From contig NZ_JAVDWM010000001.1 of NCBI RefSeq assembly GCF_031457495.1, positions 1,662,001-1,726,000 on the forward strand: DNA of 64,000 bases. The letters are read 5' to 3'. The DNA is from Sphingopyxis sp. BE259. GTDB taxonomy: Bacteria; Pseudomonadota; Alphaproteobacteria; Sphingomonadales; Sphingomonadaceae. The position numbers and the translations under genes were made by a program. A model generated the notes under the pieces. It was not told where the DNA came from, did not search any database, and worked only from the letters and a program-made list of their open reading frames with translations. Positions 1 through 7,546 of the stretch are shown here, piece after piece (the first letter of the stretch is position 1; each line of letters starts with the position of its first letter).

Positions 1-422
1 AGAAAGGCGTCGAGCGCCGACAAAGTGCGCGGCCCGATCTCGCGATCAACCGCGATGTCGGGATAGTCGCGCGCGGCGCGGTTGAGCGCGTTGAGCGCGC
101 GCTGCAGGAAGCCGGCGGCGGTGGCGGTGCCCATGTTGACCCCGGTGTCGAACAGTTCGGCGGCGATGTGCGGGGCGCGCAGCGCGACGGTATCGAACCC
201 AGGCCGCAGCCAATAGAGGCGGCGATAGATCGATGCGGCATCGGCGCGCGGCAGGTCGCGCATTGCGCCGACGTAGCCCTGCGCACGCGCGATCGCTTCG
301 GTAATGCCCCAGCAGGTCGGGCCGCCGCGGTCGGCAGGGTGGTTTACATATCGGCCTTCGCGGTCGATGACGGCATCGATCAGCGCGTCGGCATCGACGC
401 GCAGACGGTCAGATTTTGGCAT
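1..422 (-). CDS. GH108-type lysozyme (N-acetylmuramidase-like), partial, runs off left edge
   Basis: Translating the minus strand from the ATG at 422 gives an open frame of 140 codons to the window edge with no stop. The N-terminus carries REGRYVNHPADRGGPTCWGIT-like sequence at about residues 21-41, matching the glycosyl hydrolase 108 pattern E-G-x-Y-V-N-x-(P)-x-D-x-G-G-x-T-x-x-G-I, in which the Glu is the expected catalytic acid. It is followed by the conserved block FDTGVNMGT (about 101-109). This family cleaves peptidoglycan and serves as phage and gene transfer agent endolysin. A GGGAG ribosome site lies 6 bases before the start. No signal peptide is visible, as expected for a holin-dependent endolysin. 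It is divergent from the oxidoreductase at 494; their 71-bp spacer holds a motif shared with the XRE/DUF6456 spacer. The family call is by motif recall; the C-terminus is not in view. Confidence 0.8.
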   Translation of the reverse strand, partial: MPKSDRLRVDADALIDAVIDREGRYVNHPADRGGPTCWGITEAIARAQGYVGAMRDLPRADAASIYRRLYWLRPGFDTVALRAPHIAAELFDTGVNMGTATAAGFLQRALNALNRAARDYPDIAVDREIGPRTLSALDAF

Positions 423-435
423 GAGTCGCTCCCGT

Positions 436-461
436 GGTTCGTTGACCTGGTAAAACGAACC
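436..461 (-). promoter_or_regulatory. 8-bp perfect inverted repeat in the GH108 leader
   Basis: GGTTCGTT (436-443) and AACGAACC (454-461) form perfect 8-bp arms with a 10-base loop. In the minus-strand transcript the hairpin ends just upstream of the GGGAG ribosome site of the GH108 gene, so it could act as an operator or as an RNA hairpin affecting translation. Seen directly; the role is inference. Confidence 0.5.
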
Positions 462-463
462 AT

Positions 464-484
464 ATTGGAATATTGTAGGAAAGA
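464..484 (-). promoter_or_regulatory. Candidate operator, copy 1 of a motif shared with 7491-7513
   Basis: On the plus strand this reads ATTGGAATATTGTAGGAAAG followed by A. The copy between the XRE and DUF6456 genes is the same except for two extra T in the centre. In both places the same strand of the motif faces the same kind of neighbour: read as TCTTTCCTACAA..., it points into the GH108 gene here and into the DUF6456 gene there. It contains TACAAT, a possible -10 element for GH108. Likely a binding site for the XRE protein or the DUF6456 protein; untested. Confidence 0.5.
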
Positions 485-493
485 CTTTTCTCC

Positions 494-1471
494 ATGCGCG
501 CCTTGCAGGTCACCGAATTGTTGCCCGATCATGCCGGAGCCGGGCTGGCCGATGTGCCGGTGCCGGAGCCGGGGCCGGGGGAGGTGCGGGTGCGGGTGTG
601 CGCGGCGGCGGTGAATTTTCCCGATCTGTTGATGACGCGCGGCGATTATCAATTGAAGCCGCCATTGCCTTTTGTTTCGGGGCTCGAGTTTGCTGGTGAG
701 GTTGATGCGTTGGGCGAGGGGGTCTCCGATTGGCAAGTCGGCCACCCGGTGGTCGGCGGCAACCGGTTCGGCGCGATGGCCGAATATTGCGTCGCTCCCG
801 CCGCGGCGCTGCGCGCGAAGCCCGACCGGCTGACGTGGGAGGAGGCCGCGGCCTATCCGGTCGCGTACCTCACCGCCTATGTCGCGCTCGTCCGCTGCGC
901 GCGCGTTGTGCCGGACGAGTGGGTGCTGGTGCATGGCGCGGCGGGCGGCGTCGGGCTGGCGGCGATCGACCTCGCCAAGGCGCTGGGCGCGCGGGTGATC
1001 GCGGCGGCGAGTAGTGCCGATAAACGCGCGGCGATCGCGCGGCTTTATGCGCCCGATGCGGTGATCGATGGCGGGCCGGGGTTTCGCGAGCGCGTGAAAG
1101 CGCTGACCGGCGGGGCGGGGGCCGATGTGATCTACGATCCCGTTGGCGGCGACGTCTTTGACGAATCGACGCGCTGTATCGCGTTCGGTGGGCGTTTGCT
1201 GGTGATCGGTTTCGCGTCGGGGCGTATTTCCGAGGTGTCGGTGAATATGCCGCTGATCAAGGGCTTTTCGGTCGTCGGGGTGCGCGCGGGCGAATATGGC
1301 CGCCGCTTTCCCCAACGTGGGGTGGAGAATGTCGCGGCGATCGATGCGCTGGCGGCAGCGGGCAAAATCCGCCCGCAGGTCCATGCCGCGCTCGACCTAG
1401 CCGATTGGCGCACCGGCTTTGCGATGCTGGAGCGGCGCGAAGTGGTGGGCAAGGTCGTGCTGAAACCGTGA
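494..1471 (+). CDS. NADPH:quinone oxidoreductase family protein (MDR superfamily)
   Basis: 325-aa medium-chain dehydrogenase/reductase of the zinc-free quinone reductase (Qor) type, expected to pass electrons from NADPH to quinones or enones in the cytoplasm. The N-terminal GroES-like half contains VPEPGPGEVRVRV (about 23-35) and the D-Y-x-L-K-P-P-x-P loop. The Rossmann half has the dinucleotide site VHGAAGGVG (147-154). No structural zinc Cys cluster is visible. Length is normal for the family (320-330). The ATG at 494 gives the family-standard start MRALQV; the spacer to the divergent GH108 gene carries the shared operator-like motif only 10 bases before the start, so the gene may be co-regulated or may simply sit next to it. 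Substrate not predictable. Confidence 0.85.
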   Translation: MRALQVTELLPDHAGAGLADVPVPEPGPGEVRVRVCAAAVNFPDLLMTRGDYQLKPPLPFVSGLEFAGEVDALGEGVSDWQVGHPVVGGNRFGAMAEYCVAPAAALRAKPDRLTWEEAAAYPVAYLTAYVALVRCARVVPDEWVLVHGAAGGVGLAAIDLAKALGARVIAAASSADKRAAIARLYAPDAVIDGGPGFRERVKALTGGAGADVIYDPVGGDVFDESTRCIAFGGRLLVIGFASGRISEVSVNMPLIKGFSVVGVRAGEYGRRFPQRGVENVAAIDALAAAGKIRPQVHAALDLADWRTGFAMLERREVVGKVVLKP

Positions 1472-1570
1472 CGAGCCGAGTCCGCTTGCCATAGTTTTGC
1501 GACGCCTGACCTGTCATGTCCGGCGCGGGGTATTCCGGCGACTTTGCCGACCATGACCAAAGGACAGAAT

Positions 1571-1900
1571 ATGAAGACATTGACGATGATTGCCGCCACG
1601 TTCGGCCTGGCGATCCCGGTGATCGCTACCGCGCAGCCGAAGCCCGACGACGGGCGGCTGTTCGCGATGATCGACACCAATGGCGACGGCAAGCTCGACA
1701 AAGCCGAAGTCACCAAAATGGCCGAAATGCGCGCGCAGCGGCAGGGCGACCCGACGATGGCCTCGCCCGACAAGGTCGATGCCTTTATCAAGCATGTCGA
1801 TGCCAATGGCGACGGCGTGATCGACAAGGCCGAGATCGGCGCGATGCGCGATGCGCGCGCCGGGGCGCCGCCGGCAGAGGCGCCATCGAGCGCGAACTGA
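1571..1900 (+). CDS. Secreted EF-hand (calmodulin-like) protein
   Basis: 109-aa protein with a clear Sec signal peptide (MKTLTMIAATFGLAIPVIATA, cleavage predicted near residue 21) and two canonical EF-hand loops, DTNGDGKLDKAE (about 34-45) and DANGDGVIDKAE (about 77-88), each with Asp at loop positions 1 and 5-type ligands and Glu at 12. It should bind calcium in the periplasm. The chosen ATG follows AAAGGACAG at good spacing; upstream in-frame TTG 1544 and ATG 1553 would spoil the signal peptide. The tail is Ala/Pro rich. Small EF-hand exports like this are common in sphingomonads; no partner is apparent nearby. Confidence 0.85.
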   Translation: MKTLTMIAATFGLAIPVIATAQPKPDDGRLFAMIDTNGDGKLDKAEVTKMAEMRAQRQGDPTMASPDKVDAFIKHVDANGDGVIDKAEIGAMRDARAGAPPAEAPSSAN

Positions 1901-1998
1901 GTTGACCTGCGGGCGGCGGTCCCGGGCCGCCGCCCGCCGTTTGCGCGGCGGGTGTCTCGCATGGACGAGAGCGATCGTCCGCCGGACGTCCCGTTCCT

Positions 1999-2071
1999 CG
2001 TCACCCCGGACTTGATCCGGGGGCCATGACTTCAGCGCCGCTGTGGATCCCGGATCAAGTCCGGGGTGACG
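1999..2071. repeat. Intergenic palindrome, family A (CACCCCGGACTTGATCCGGG type)
   Basis: Inverted repeat of TCACCCCGGACTTGATCCGG and its complement, with an unrelated central spacer. The same sequence recurs at 17124, 30752, 38965 and, degenerate, at 20417. It lies between the EF-hand gene and tRNA-Pro. Likely a REP/BIME-like element. Confidence 0.85.
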
Positions 2072-2154
2072 AATGGTATAGATGCGGCTCCAAGAGCCGC
2101 GGCGCGCGTGGCGCGTCCGGCTTGTCCAGCAAATCGTCGACAATTTCGGAAAAT

Positions 2155-2231
2155 TGGTCGGGACGAGAGGATTCGAACCTCCGACCCCCACACCCCCAGT
2201 GTGATGCGCTACCAGGCTGCGCTACGTCCCG
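2155..2231 (-). tRNA. tRNA-Pro, anticodon GGG
   Basis: On the minus strand the sequence folds as a full cloverleaf of 77 nt: acceptor CGGGACG/CGTCCCG, D arm GCGCAGCCTGGTAGCGC, anticodon stem TCACA/TGTGG with loop CTGGGGG (anticodon GGG at 34-36), T arm GGAGG-TTCGAAT-CCTCT, discriminator A and an encoded CCA (complement at 2155-2157). The fold matches proline tRNAs. It is divergent from yajC. Confidence 0.95.
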
Positions 2232-2505
2232 ACCGGCCCGATTGGGCAGGCGTGGCCCCTAGCGCGGGTCGGCGGGGGATGCAAGGCTCTCCTGACGCGC
2301 GATCATCGTGAGGGTCGGTTTGGACCGGGATTGGCCGGGCGCCCTTGACCTCTTCGCCCGCCTCCCCATTTCGGCGGCGCCTGCCGGAGGGGGGGCGCAG
2401 CGACCGGTTGCGCGCACCGCCCCTGCGTGATAGGCGCCGCGCCATATATGCGCGCCGGTTCCGCGACGGAACGGGCTGCGTTTTCAAACGGAAAGTTTTT
2501 CATCC

Positions 2506-2835
2506 ATGTCGACGCAATTGCTTCTGACCCAGGCGGCCGGATCGGGCGGCGGGGCCGCCGGTTTCCTGATGCTGGTCCCTTATCTGCTGATCTTTGTCGT
2601 GTTCTGGTTCTTCCTGATCCGGCCGCAGCAGGTGCGCGCCAAGGAGCATCGCAACAAGATCGCGGCGGTCAAGCCGCGCGATCAGGTGGTGACCGGCGGC
2701 GGCATCGTCGGCAAGGTGACGCGCGTCGACGATGATTTCGCCGACGTCGAAATCGCCCAAGGCGTCAAGATCAAGGTCGTGAAATCGACCTTGGCCGACG
2801 TGATGCAGCCCGGCGCCAAGCCCGCCAACGACTGA
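2506..2835 (+). CDS. yajC: Preprotein translocase subunit YajC
   Basis: 109-aa single-pass membrane protein of the SecDF-YajC accessory complex, which associates with SecYEG and aids late steps of protein export. One transmembrane helix (about residues 19-39) is followed by the family signature FFLIRPQQVRAKEHRNKI and by VVTGGGIVGKV (about 62-72). Length is typical. It is the first gene of yajC-secD-secF, 55 bp before secD. The start ATG lies after an AAAG-rich stretch; the preceding region up to tRNA-Pro shows no other gene. Confidence 0.95.
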   Translation: MSTQLLLTQAAGSGGGAAGFLMLVPYLLIFVVFWFFLIRPQQVRAKEHRNKIAAVKPRDQVVTGGGIVGKVTRVDDDFADVEIAQGVKIKVVKSTLADVMQPGAKPAND

Positions 2836-2890
2836 CGCGGCGGGGCCGGCGCGGCGCGCCGTCCCGTCCTTGCTATCGGACCCAATCGCC

Positions 2891-4504
2891 ATGCTCGATT
2901 TCCCGCGCTGGAAAACCATCAGCATCAGCATCATCCTGTTGCTCGGTATCATCTTTTCCGTCCCCAGCTTTCTGCCCGAAAAGACGCTGAACAGCCTGCC
3001 GTCGTTTATGCAGGCCAAGGTCAATCTGGGGCTCGATCTGGCCGGGGGCAGCCATCTGCTGCTCGAGGCCGACATTGACGATCTGCGCAAGACGCAGCTG
3101 ACCAATATGGAAAAGACGGTGCGCAATGTGCTGCGCGGCGATCGTGGTCCCGATGACGACATCGCGATCGGCGAACTGACGACCGCGGGCGGCAAGATCA
3201 GCTTTCTGATCCGCGACCAGGCGCAGCTCGACGACGCGCGCGACCGGCTGTTCAGCCAGACGCAGGGCGCGGCGATGACCGGACAGCGCGACTGGAACAT
3301 CGACATCATCGATAACACGCGCATCGTGATGACCCCGACTGCCGCCGGACAGACGCAGGCGGTCGCCGACGCGATGGACTCGGCGCGCGACATCATTGAC
3401 AAGCGCGTCAACGACCTGGGCACCCGCGAACCGACGATCATCCGCGAAGGCAATGACCGCGTCGTCGTCCAGGTGCCGGGCTTGCAGGATCCGGCGGCGC
3501 TGAAGGAATTGATCGGCAAAACCGCGCGGCTGGAATTCCGCATGGTCGACCCCAATGCCGACCCCGCCGAAGCCGCCGCGGGCCGCGTGCCGGTGGGCAG
3601 CGAAATCGTCCCCTATGCCGAGGGCGAGGGCAGCGGGGCATCGTTCGAGGTGCTGCGCCGTCAGGTGATGATCAGCGGCGAGCAGCTGATCAACGCCAAG
3701 CAGGGCTTTGACCAGCAAAATGGTCAGGCGGTCGTCAACATCAGTTTCGATTCGGGCGGTTCGAACACCTTTGCCAAGGTGACCGCGCAGAATGTCGGCA
3801 AGCGGTTCGCGATGGTGCTGGACGGCAAAGTGCTGTCGGCGCCGTCGATCAACGAGCCGATTCTGGGCGGCAGCGCCCAGATTTCGGGCAGCTTTACCCC
3901 GGCGACCGCCAATGCGCTGGCGATCTCGCTGCGCTCGGGCGCGTTGCCGGTGAAGATGACGGTGGTCGAGGAACGCACGGTGACCCCCGAACTGGGCGCA
4001 GATTCGATCCGCAAGGGCGCGATCGCGGGGATCATCGCGACCGTCGCGGTGCTGACGCTGATGGTCCTCGTCTATGGCCGCTTTGGCGTTTATGCCAATA
4101 TCGCGCTATTCTTTAACGTGTTCCTGATCATCGCGATCATGGCGGCGTTCAACGCGACGCTGACGTTGCCGGGTATCGCCGGGTTCGTGCTGACGATCGG
4201 CGCCGCGGTCGATGCCAACGTGCTGATCAACGAGCGAATACGCGAAGAATTGAAGCGCGGGCGAAAAGTGTTTCAGGCGGTGGAGCTCGGCTATTCCGAA
4301 GCCAGCCGGGCGATTTTCGACGCCAACGTCACCAACGTGATCGCTGCGGCGCTGATGTTCTGGTTCGGCTCCGGCCCGATCAAGGGGTTTGCCGTGGTGT
4401 TGACCATCGGCATCGTCACCAGCGTTTTCACCGCCGTCACCGTCACGCGGATGTTCGTCGCCCATTGGCTGCGGACCAATCGTCCGACGTCGATCAACAT
4501 TTAA
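2891..4504 (+). CDS. secD: Protein translocase subunit SecD
   Basis: 537-aa inner-membrane protein with six predicted transmembrane helices (TM1 near the N-terminus, five in the C-terminal third) and a large periplasmic part. Visible landmarks are the SecD loop VNLGLDLAGGSHLLLE (about 44-59), RVNDLGTREPTI, and FVLTIGAAVDANVLINERI in the membrane part, the D-A-N-V-L-I segment including the Asp used for proton coupling in this RND-related family. With SecF it pulls exported proteins out of SecYEG using the proton gradient. ATG 2891 gives the usual MLDFPRWK start; an in-frame TTG 21 bp upstream is less likely. Spacing to secF is 12 bp. Confidence 0.96.
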   Translation: MLDFPRWKTISISIILLLGIIFSVPSFLPEKTLNSLPSFMQAKVNLGLDLAGGSHLLLEADIDDLRKTQLTNMEKTVRNVLRGDRGPDDDIAIGELTTAGGKISFLIRDQAQLDDARDRLFSQTQGAAMTGQRDWNIDIIDNTRIVMTPTAAGQTQAVADAMDSARDIIDKRVNDLGTREPTIIREGNDRVVVQVPGLQDPAALKELIGKTARLEFRMVDPNADPAEAAAGRVPVGSEIVPYAEGEGSGASFEVLRRQVMISGEQLINAKQGFDQQNGQAVVNISFDSGGSNTFAKVTAQNVGKRFAMVLDGKVLSAPSINEPILGGSAQISGSFTPATANALAISLRSGALPVKMTVVEERTVTPELGADSIRKGAIAGIIATVAVLTLMVLVYGRFGVYANIALFFNVFLIIAIMAAFNATLTLPGIAGFVLTIGAAVDANVLINERIREELKRGRKVFQAVELGYSEASRAIFDANVTNVIAAALMFWFGSGPIKGFAVVLTIGIVTSVFTAVTVTRMFVAHWLRTNRPTSINI

Positions 4505-4516
4505 GGGAGCGACACG

Positions 4517-5497
4517 ATGCGCTTGCTGAAACTCGTCCCCGACGACACCAATATCGACTTTCTGCGGTGGCGGAAATTTGCGTCCTTCATGAGCTTTTTC
4601 CTGGTCGTCGTCTCGATCGCGCTGGTCGCGACAAAAGGCCTGAACTTCGGGATCGATTTCGTCGGCGGCCAGTCGGTGCGGGTCGAATTCACCCAGGACA
4701 TGCCGCCGATCGATGAAATTCGCGAGAAGGTGAGTCAGATCGGGTTGGGCGAGCCGACGATCCAGCAATTCGGGTCCGACAAGGCGATCTCGATCCGCAC
4801 CGCGTTGCCCGATGGCGACAAGGCGGCGGCCGATCGGGCGGGCGCCCAGCTGGTGGCCGGGGTCGCAAAAGCCTTTCCCACCGCCAAGGCGGGCGCGGTC
4901 GAAACCGTGTCGGGCAAGGTATCGGGCGAATTGATCCGGACCGGGGCGATCAGCCTGGCGCTCGCGGTGCTCGGCATCTCGATCTATATCTGGATCCGGT
5001 TCGAATGGCAGTTCGGCGTCGGGGCGCTGGGCCGCCTGTTCCACGAGGTGTCGCTGACGTTCGGGCTGTTCGCGGTGACCCAGATGCAATTCGACCTGAA
5101 CAGCGTTGCGGCGTTGCTGACGATCGTCGGCTATTCGCTCAACGACACGATCGTGGTGTATGACCGCATCCGCGAAAATCTGAAAAAATATCGCAAGATG
5201 GAGATTGTGCCGCTGCTCAACCTCAGCATCAACGAAACGCTGTCGCGCACCGTGATGACCACTTTGGCGATGCTTCTCGCGCTGGGCGTGTTGCTGATCT
5301 TTGGCCCCGACGTCATTTTCGGCTTTACCGCCGCGATGCTGTTTGGCGTGTTCATCGGCGGCTATTCGTCGGTGCTGATGTCGACCCCGGTGCTGGTCTG
5401 GTTGAAGGTCGGCCCCGACAGCTTCATTCCGCGCACGAGCGCGGGCATGGACGGCGGCGAACGCGTCGAGCGCAAGGACGACGGCGCGGTCGTTTAA
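4517..5497 (+). CDS. secF: Protein translocase subunit SecF
   Basis: 326-aa partner of SecD with six predicted membrane helices. It shows the SecF signatures LNFGIDFVGGQSVRVEF (about 43-59) after TM1, and YSLNDTIVVYDRIREN (about 209-224) in TM4, the conserved Asp pair of proton-coupled SecDF. A good ribosome site (AAGGGAG) precedes the ATG, 12 bp after secD, so the three genes form one transcription unit. The C-terminal charged tail is short. The gene ends at a strong palindrome (5521-5589) that also faces the convergent glycosyltransferase gene. Confidence 0.96.
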   Translation: MRLLKLVPDDTNIDFLRWRKFASFMSFFLVVVSIALVATKGLNFGIDFVGGQSVRVEFTQDMPPIDEIREKVSQIGLGEPTIQQFGSDKAISIRTALPDGDKAAADRAGAQLVAGVAKAFPTAKAGAVETVSGKVSGELIRTGAISLALAVLGISIYIWIRFEWQFGVGALGRLFHEVSLTFGLFAVTQMQFDLNSVAALLTIVGYSLNDTIVVYDRIRENLKKYRKMEIVPLLNLSINETLSRTVMTTLAMLLALGVLLIFGPDVIFGFTAAMLFGVFIGGYSSVLMSTPVLVWLKVGPDSFIPRTSAGMDGGERVERKDDGAVV

Positions 5498-5520
5498 CAT
5501 AAGCCGAAGCATGGAAATTA

Positions 5521-5589
5521 CCGTAGCCCTGAGCCTGTCGAAGGGCGCCTCTCTCGGACAAGCGCCCTTCGACAGGCTCAGGGCTACGG
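5521..5589. repeat. Intergenic palindrome, family D (CCGTAGCCCTGAGCCTGTCGAAGGGCG type)
   Basis: Perfect 27-bp arms (5521-5547 and 5563-5589) around a 15-base loop, between convergent secF and the glycosyltransferase. The same arms recur at 27140-27257. It may serve as a bidirectional transcription end, though no T-run follows. Confidence 0.9.
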
Positions 5590-5608
5590 TCCCTTTGGCT
5601 TGGGCGAT

Positions 5609-6778
5609 TTACCGACCCGCGCAGCGGCGCAGATGATCGGCCAGTTCGCGGCCGTTGTGGTCCCAGTCGAAGCGGCCTGCGAGAGTCGCGGCGACGGCTG
5701 ACGGCGCGGGCGGCGCGGCGAGGATCGCTTGCACCGCCGCCGCAATCGCTTCGGGCGTGCGCGCCGCGATCCTCCCCGCGACGGGCGAGGTGACCAGTTC
5801 GGCGGCGCCGCCTGCATCGCTGATAACGATCGGGGTGCCGCAGGCGAGCGCCTCGACCCAGGCGTTGGCCAGCCCTTCGCTGACCGAGGGCATGACGACC
5901 ACATCGGCGGCGCGATAAAGCTGCGGTAAATCGGCGTTGGCGACCGGGCCCATGACATGGACGCGATCATCGACGCCGAACTGCCGGGCCAGCGCGCGGT
6001 AGCGACCCGCAGCCTCGCCCGCTCCGGCGAGGTGGTAATGGACGCCGGGAAGTGCAGCGAGCGCCTCGATCACCAGAGCCTGCCCCTTGCGCGGGATCAG
6101 CGCGCCGACAGTCAGGATCATCGGCGCATCGCCGATGCCGAGCGCGGCGCGGGCGGCGGCGCGGTCGCCGGGGTGGAAGCGCGCGGTGTCGATGCCGGTG
6201 TAATGAACCGCGACCTTGGCGGGATCGATGCCGATCGCGGCCATGTCGCGGCGCATCGCGTCGGACACCGCGAGCAAGCCCGCGGCCTGGGCTGCGGCCG
6301 CGATCAGTTGCGGCGCGGTCGCGGGATCATGGCCGAAATGGCTGATGTCGGCGCCGCGCGCCTTGACCGAGAAGGGAAGGCCGAGCGCGGCGGCGACGCG
6401 CATCGCGGCGGGGCCGTCGGGGTAGAAGAATTGCGCATCGACGACATCGAATGACTGGCCGCCCACCGCCGTCCGCACGGCGCGTGCGACCATCGCCGGG
6501 TTGAGCCGGGCGCCGAGGCGCGGGATCAGCGGGAAGCGCGGACGGTAGACGGTGAGGCCGTTCCAGCTTTCGGTGCGGGGCAGGTCACGTAGGGCGCGAT
6601 AGCGCGGGTGGAGCGACAGCGGGAAGGGCGGCAAGCCGATCGGGGCGACGATGGAGAGGTCGATGCCGGGCTGCGCGGCCAGCGCGCGCAGGCTGCGTTC
6701 GACGAACAACCCGAAGTTCGGGCGCGCGGCGTCGGGGAAGAGGGTGGCGATGGAGAGGATGCGGAGGGGAGTGGTCAT
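5609..6778 (-). CDS. Glycosyltransferase, GT4 family
   Basis: 389-aa GT-B glycosyltransferase. The N-terminal half has the acceptor-side loop FPDAARPNFGLFVERS (about 14-29); the C-terminal half has VGALIPRKGQ (about 230-239) for the sugar nucleotide and the family EX7E motif SEGLANAWVEALACGTP (about 308-324), in which the two Glu bind the donor. Members move hexoses from UDP- or GDP-sugars to glycan or lipid acceptors. No polysaccharide cluster is adjacent, so donor and acceptor cannot be predicted. It starts at the minus-strand ATG at 6778 and is convergent with secF. Confidence 0.85.
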   Translation of the reverse strand: MTTPLRILSIATLFPDAARPNFGLFVERSLRALAAQPGIDLSIVAPIGLPPFPLSLHPRYRALRDLPRTESWNGLTVYRPRFPLIPRLGARLNPAMVARAVRTAVGGQSFDVVDAQFFYPDGPAAMRVAAALGLPFSVKARGADISHFGHDPATAPQLIAAAAQAAGLLAVSDAMRRDMAAIGIDPAKVAVHYTGIDTARFHPGDRAAARAALGIGDAPMILTVGALIPRKGQALVIEALAALPGVHYHLAGAGEAAGRYRALARQFGVDDRVHVMGPVANADLPQLYRAADVVVMPSVSEGLANAWVEALACGTPIVISDAGGAAELVTSPVAGRIAARTPEAIAAAVQAILAAPPAPSAVAATLAGRFDWDHNGRELADHLRRCAGR

Positions 6779-6797
6779 GGGTCCGCCTCTATCCCCG

Positions 6798-6874
6798 CGT
6801 CATTGCGAGCGTAGCGAAGCAATCCAGAGCAGGCGTAAACCGCTCTGGATTGCTTCGCTACGCTCGCAATGACG
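6798..6874. repeat. Intergenic palindrome, family C (CGTCATTGCGAGCGTAGCGAAGC type)
   Basis: Perfect 33-bp arms 6798-6830 and 6842-6874. Further copies at 34855-34930 (near identical) and 21907-22001 (diverged). Lies between the glycosyltransferase start and the end of the XRE gene. Confidence 0.9.
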
Positions 6875-6897
6875 AAGTGAATGATCGTGAGCATGCC

Positions 6898-7458
6898 TTA
6901 CAGCGATCGGATCAGCCGCACCGCGACGGCCGCCCACGGCGGGTTGCTGACCACTTGTTGTCGTCCGCCGGCGCCTAGCGGCAGCAGGTGGAGCTTTTCG
7001 CCATCGACGTTGAGCAGGCGCGCGAAGAAGAAGCGCCCGGCCGGGCGGGGGACGAGCAGGTCGCGGTTGAGCGCGCTGGTCCAGTCGCTCTCGATCCGGC
7101 GGCACCAGATTTCGTCACCGGCGCGATAGTCGCCGATCGATGAGGTGACGCGGACGGCGACCATGTCTTCGCCGGGTCGCGCGGTGAGCGCCTGTTCGAC
7201 CCGCGTCGGCGCCTGTGCGCCCTCGGCGCCAAGATGTGCGGTGATGGTGAGCTGGGTGTCCTGCGGAAGCTGGACGAGCTCGGCGGCATCGACCCCGAGC
7301 GCCGCGGCGATGCGGTTCATCCAGCCCAGCGACAGGTTGCGGGTGCCGGTTTCGAGGCGGCCGATCGTCTGCGCGGTCGTCGGCGGATCGCAGCGCGCGC
7401 CGACCTCTTCCAGCGTCAGTCCCTTGGCGCGGCGCACCGTTCGGATGCTGTTGATCAT
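6898..7458 (-). CDS. XRE-family repressor-like regulator with LexA/CI-like C-terminal domain
   Basis: 186-aa protein starting at the ATG at 7458 (MINSIRTVRRAKGLTLEEVG), preceded by GAAGG at 7-base spacing. Residues 1-60 are a Cro/CI-type helix-turn-helix with TLEEVGARC, TTAQTIGRLE and a capping helix, followed by a linker and a region (about 95-186) that looks like the LexA/CI dimerisation fold (MVAVRVTSSIGDYRAGDEIW). I see no clear S24 Ser/Lys catalytic pair, so self-cleavage is not supported. It is divergent from the DUF6456 gene, the two starts 88 bp apart with a palindrome-like motif exactly midway. Such repressor/DUF6456 pairs resemble RogA-GafY control of gene transfer agents in Caulobacter; that link is inference. 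Confidence 0.8.
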   Translation of the reverse strand: MINSIRTVRRAKGLTLEEVGARCDPPTTAQTIGRLETGTRNLSLGWMNRIAAALGVDAAELVQLPQDTQLTITAHLGAEGAQAPTRVEQALTARPGEDMVAVRVTSSIGDYRAGDEIWCRRIESDWTSALNRDLLVPRPAGRFFFARLLNVDGEKLHLLPLGAGGRQQVVSNPPWAAVAVRLIRSL

Positions 7459-7490
7459 CGCAAAACCTTCAAATAACCAAATCGGTTTCT

Positions 7491-7513
7491 TCTTTCCTAC
7501 AAAATATTCCAAT
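7491..7513 (+). promoter_or_regulatory. Candidate operator, copy 2 of the motif at 464-484, with overlapping -35-like box
   Basis: The plus strand reads TCTTTCCTACAAAATATTCC followed by AAT; the copy at 464-484 differs only by lacking two central A/T. It is centred between the XRE and DUF6456 starts, about 33 bases from each. On the minus strand TTGACA (7511-7516) overlaps its edge and could be the -35 box of the XRE gene. An autoregulatory operator is the simplest reading. Confidence 0.5.
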
Positions 7514-7546
7514 GTCAAGGCCGGTCGCGACACAGAGGAGATTGGA

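Noticed and set aside
1544..1570. Upstream TTG and ATG starts of the EF-hand gene
   Set aside because: They would place charged residues before the signal peptide; ATG 1571 has the best ribosome site.
2158..2228. Small ORFs on both strands across the tRNA-Pro gene
   Set aside because: The DNA folds as a complete tRNA; the frames are chance.
4106..5512. 468-aa open frame antisense to secD/secF
   Set aside because: Shadow of secDF; no ribosome site, no domain.
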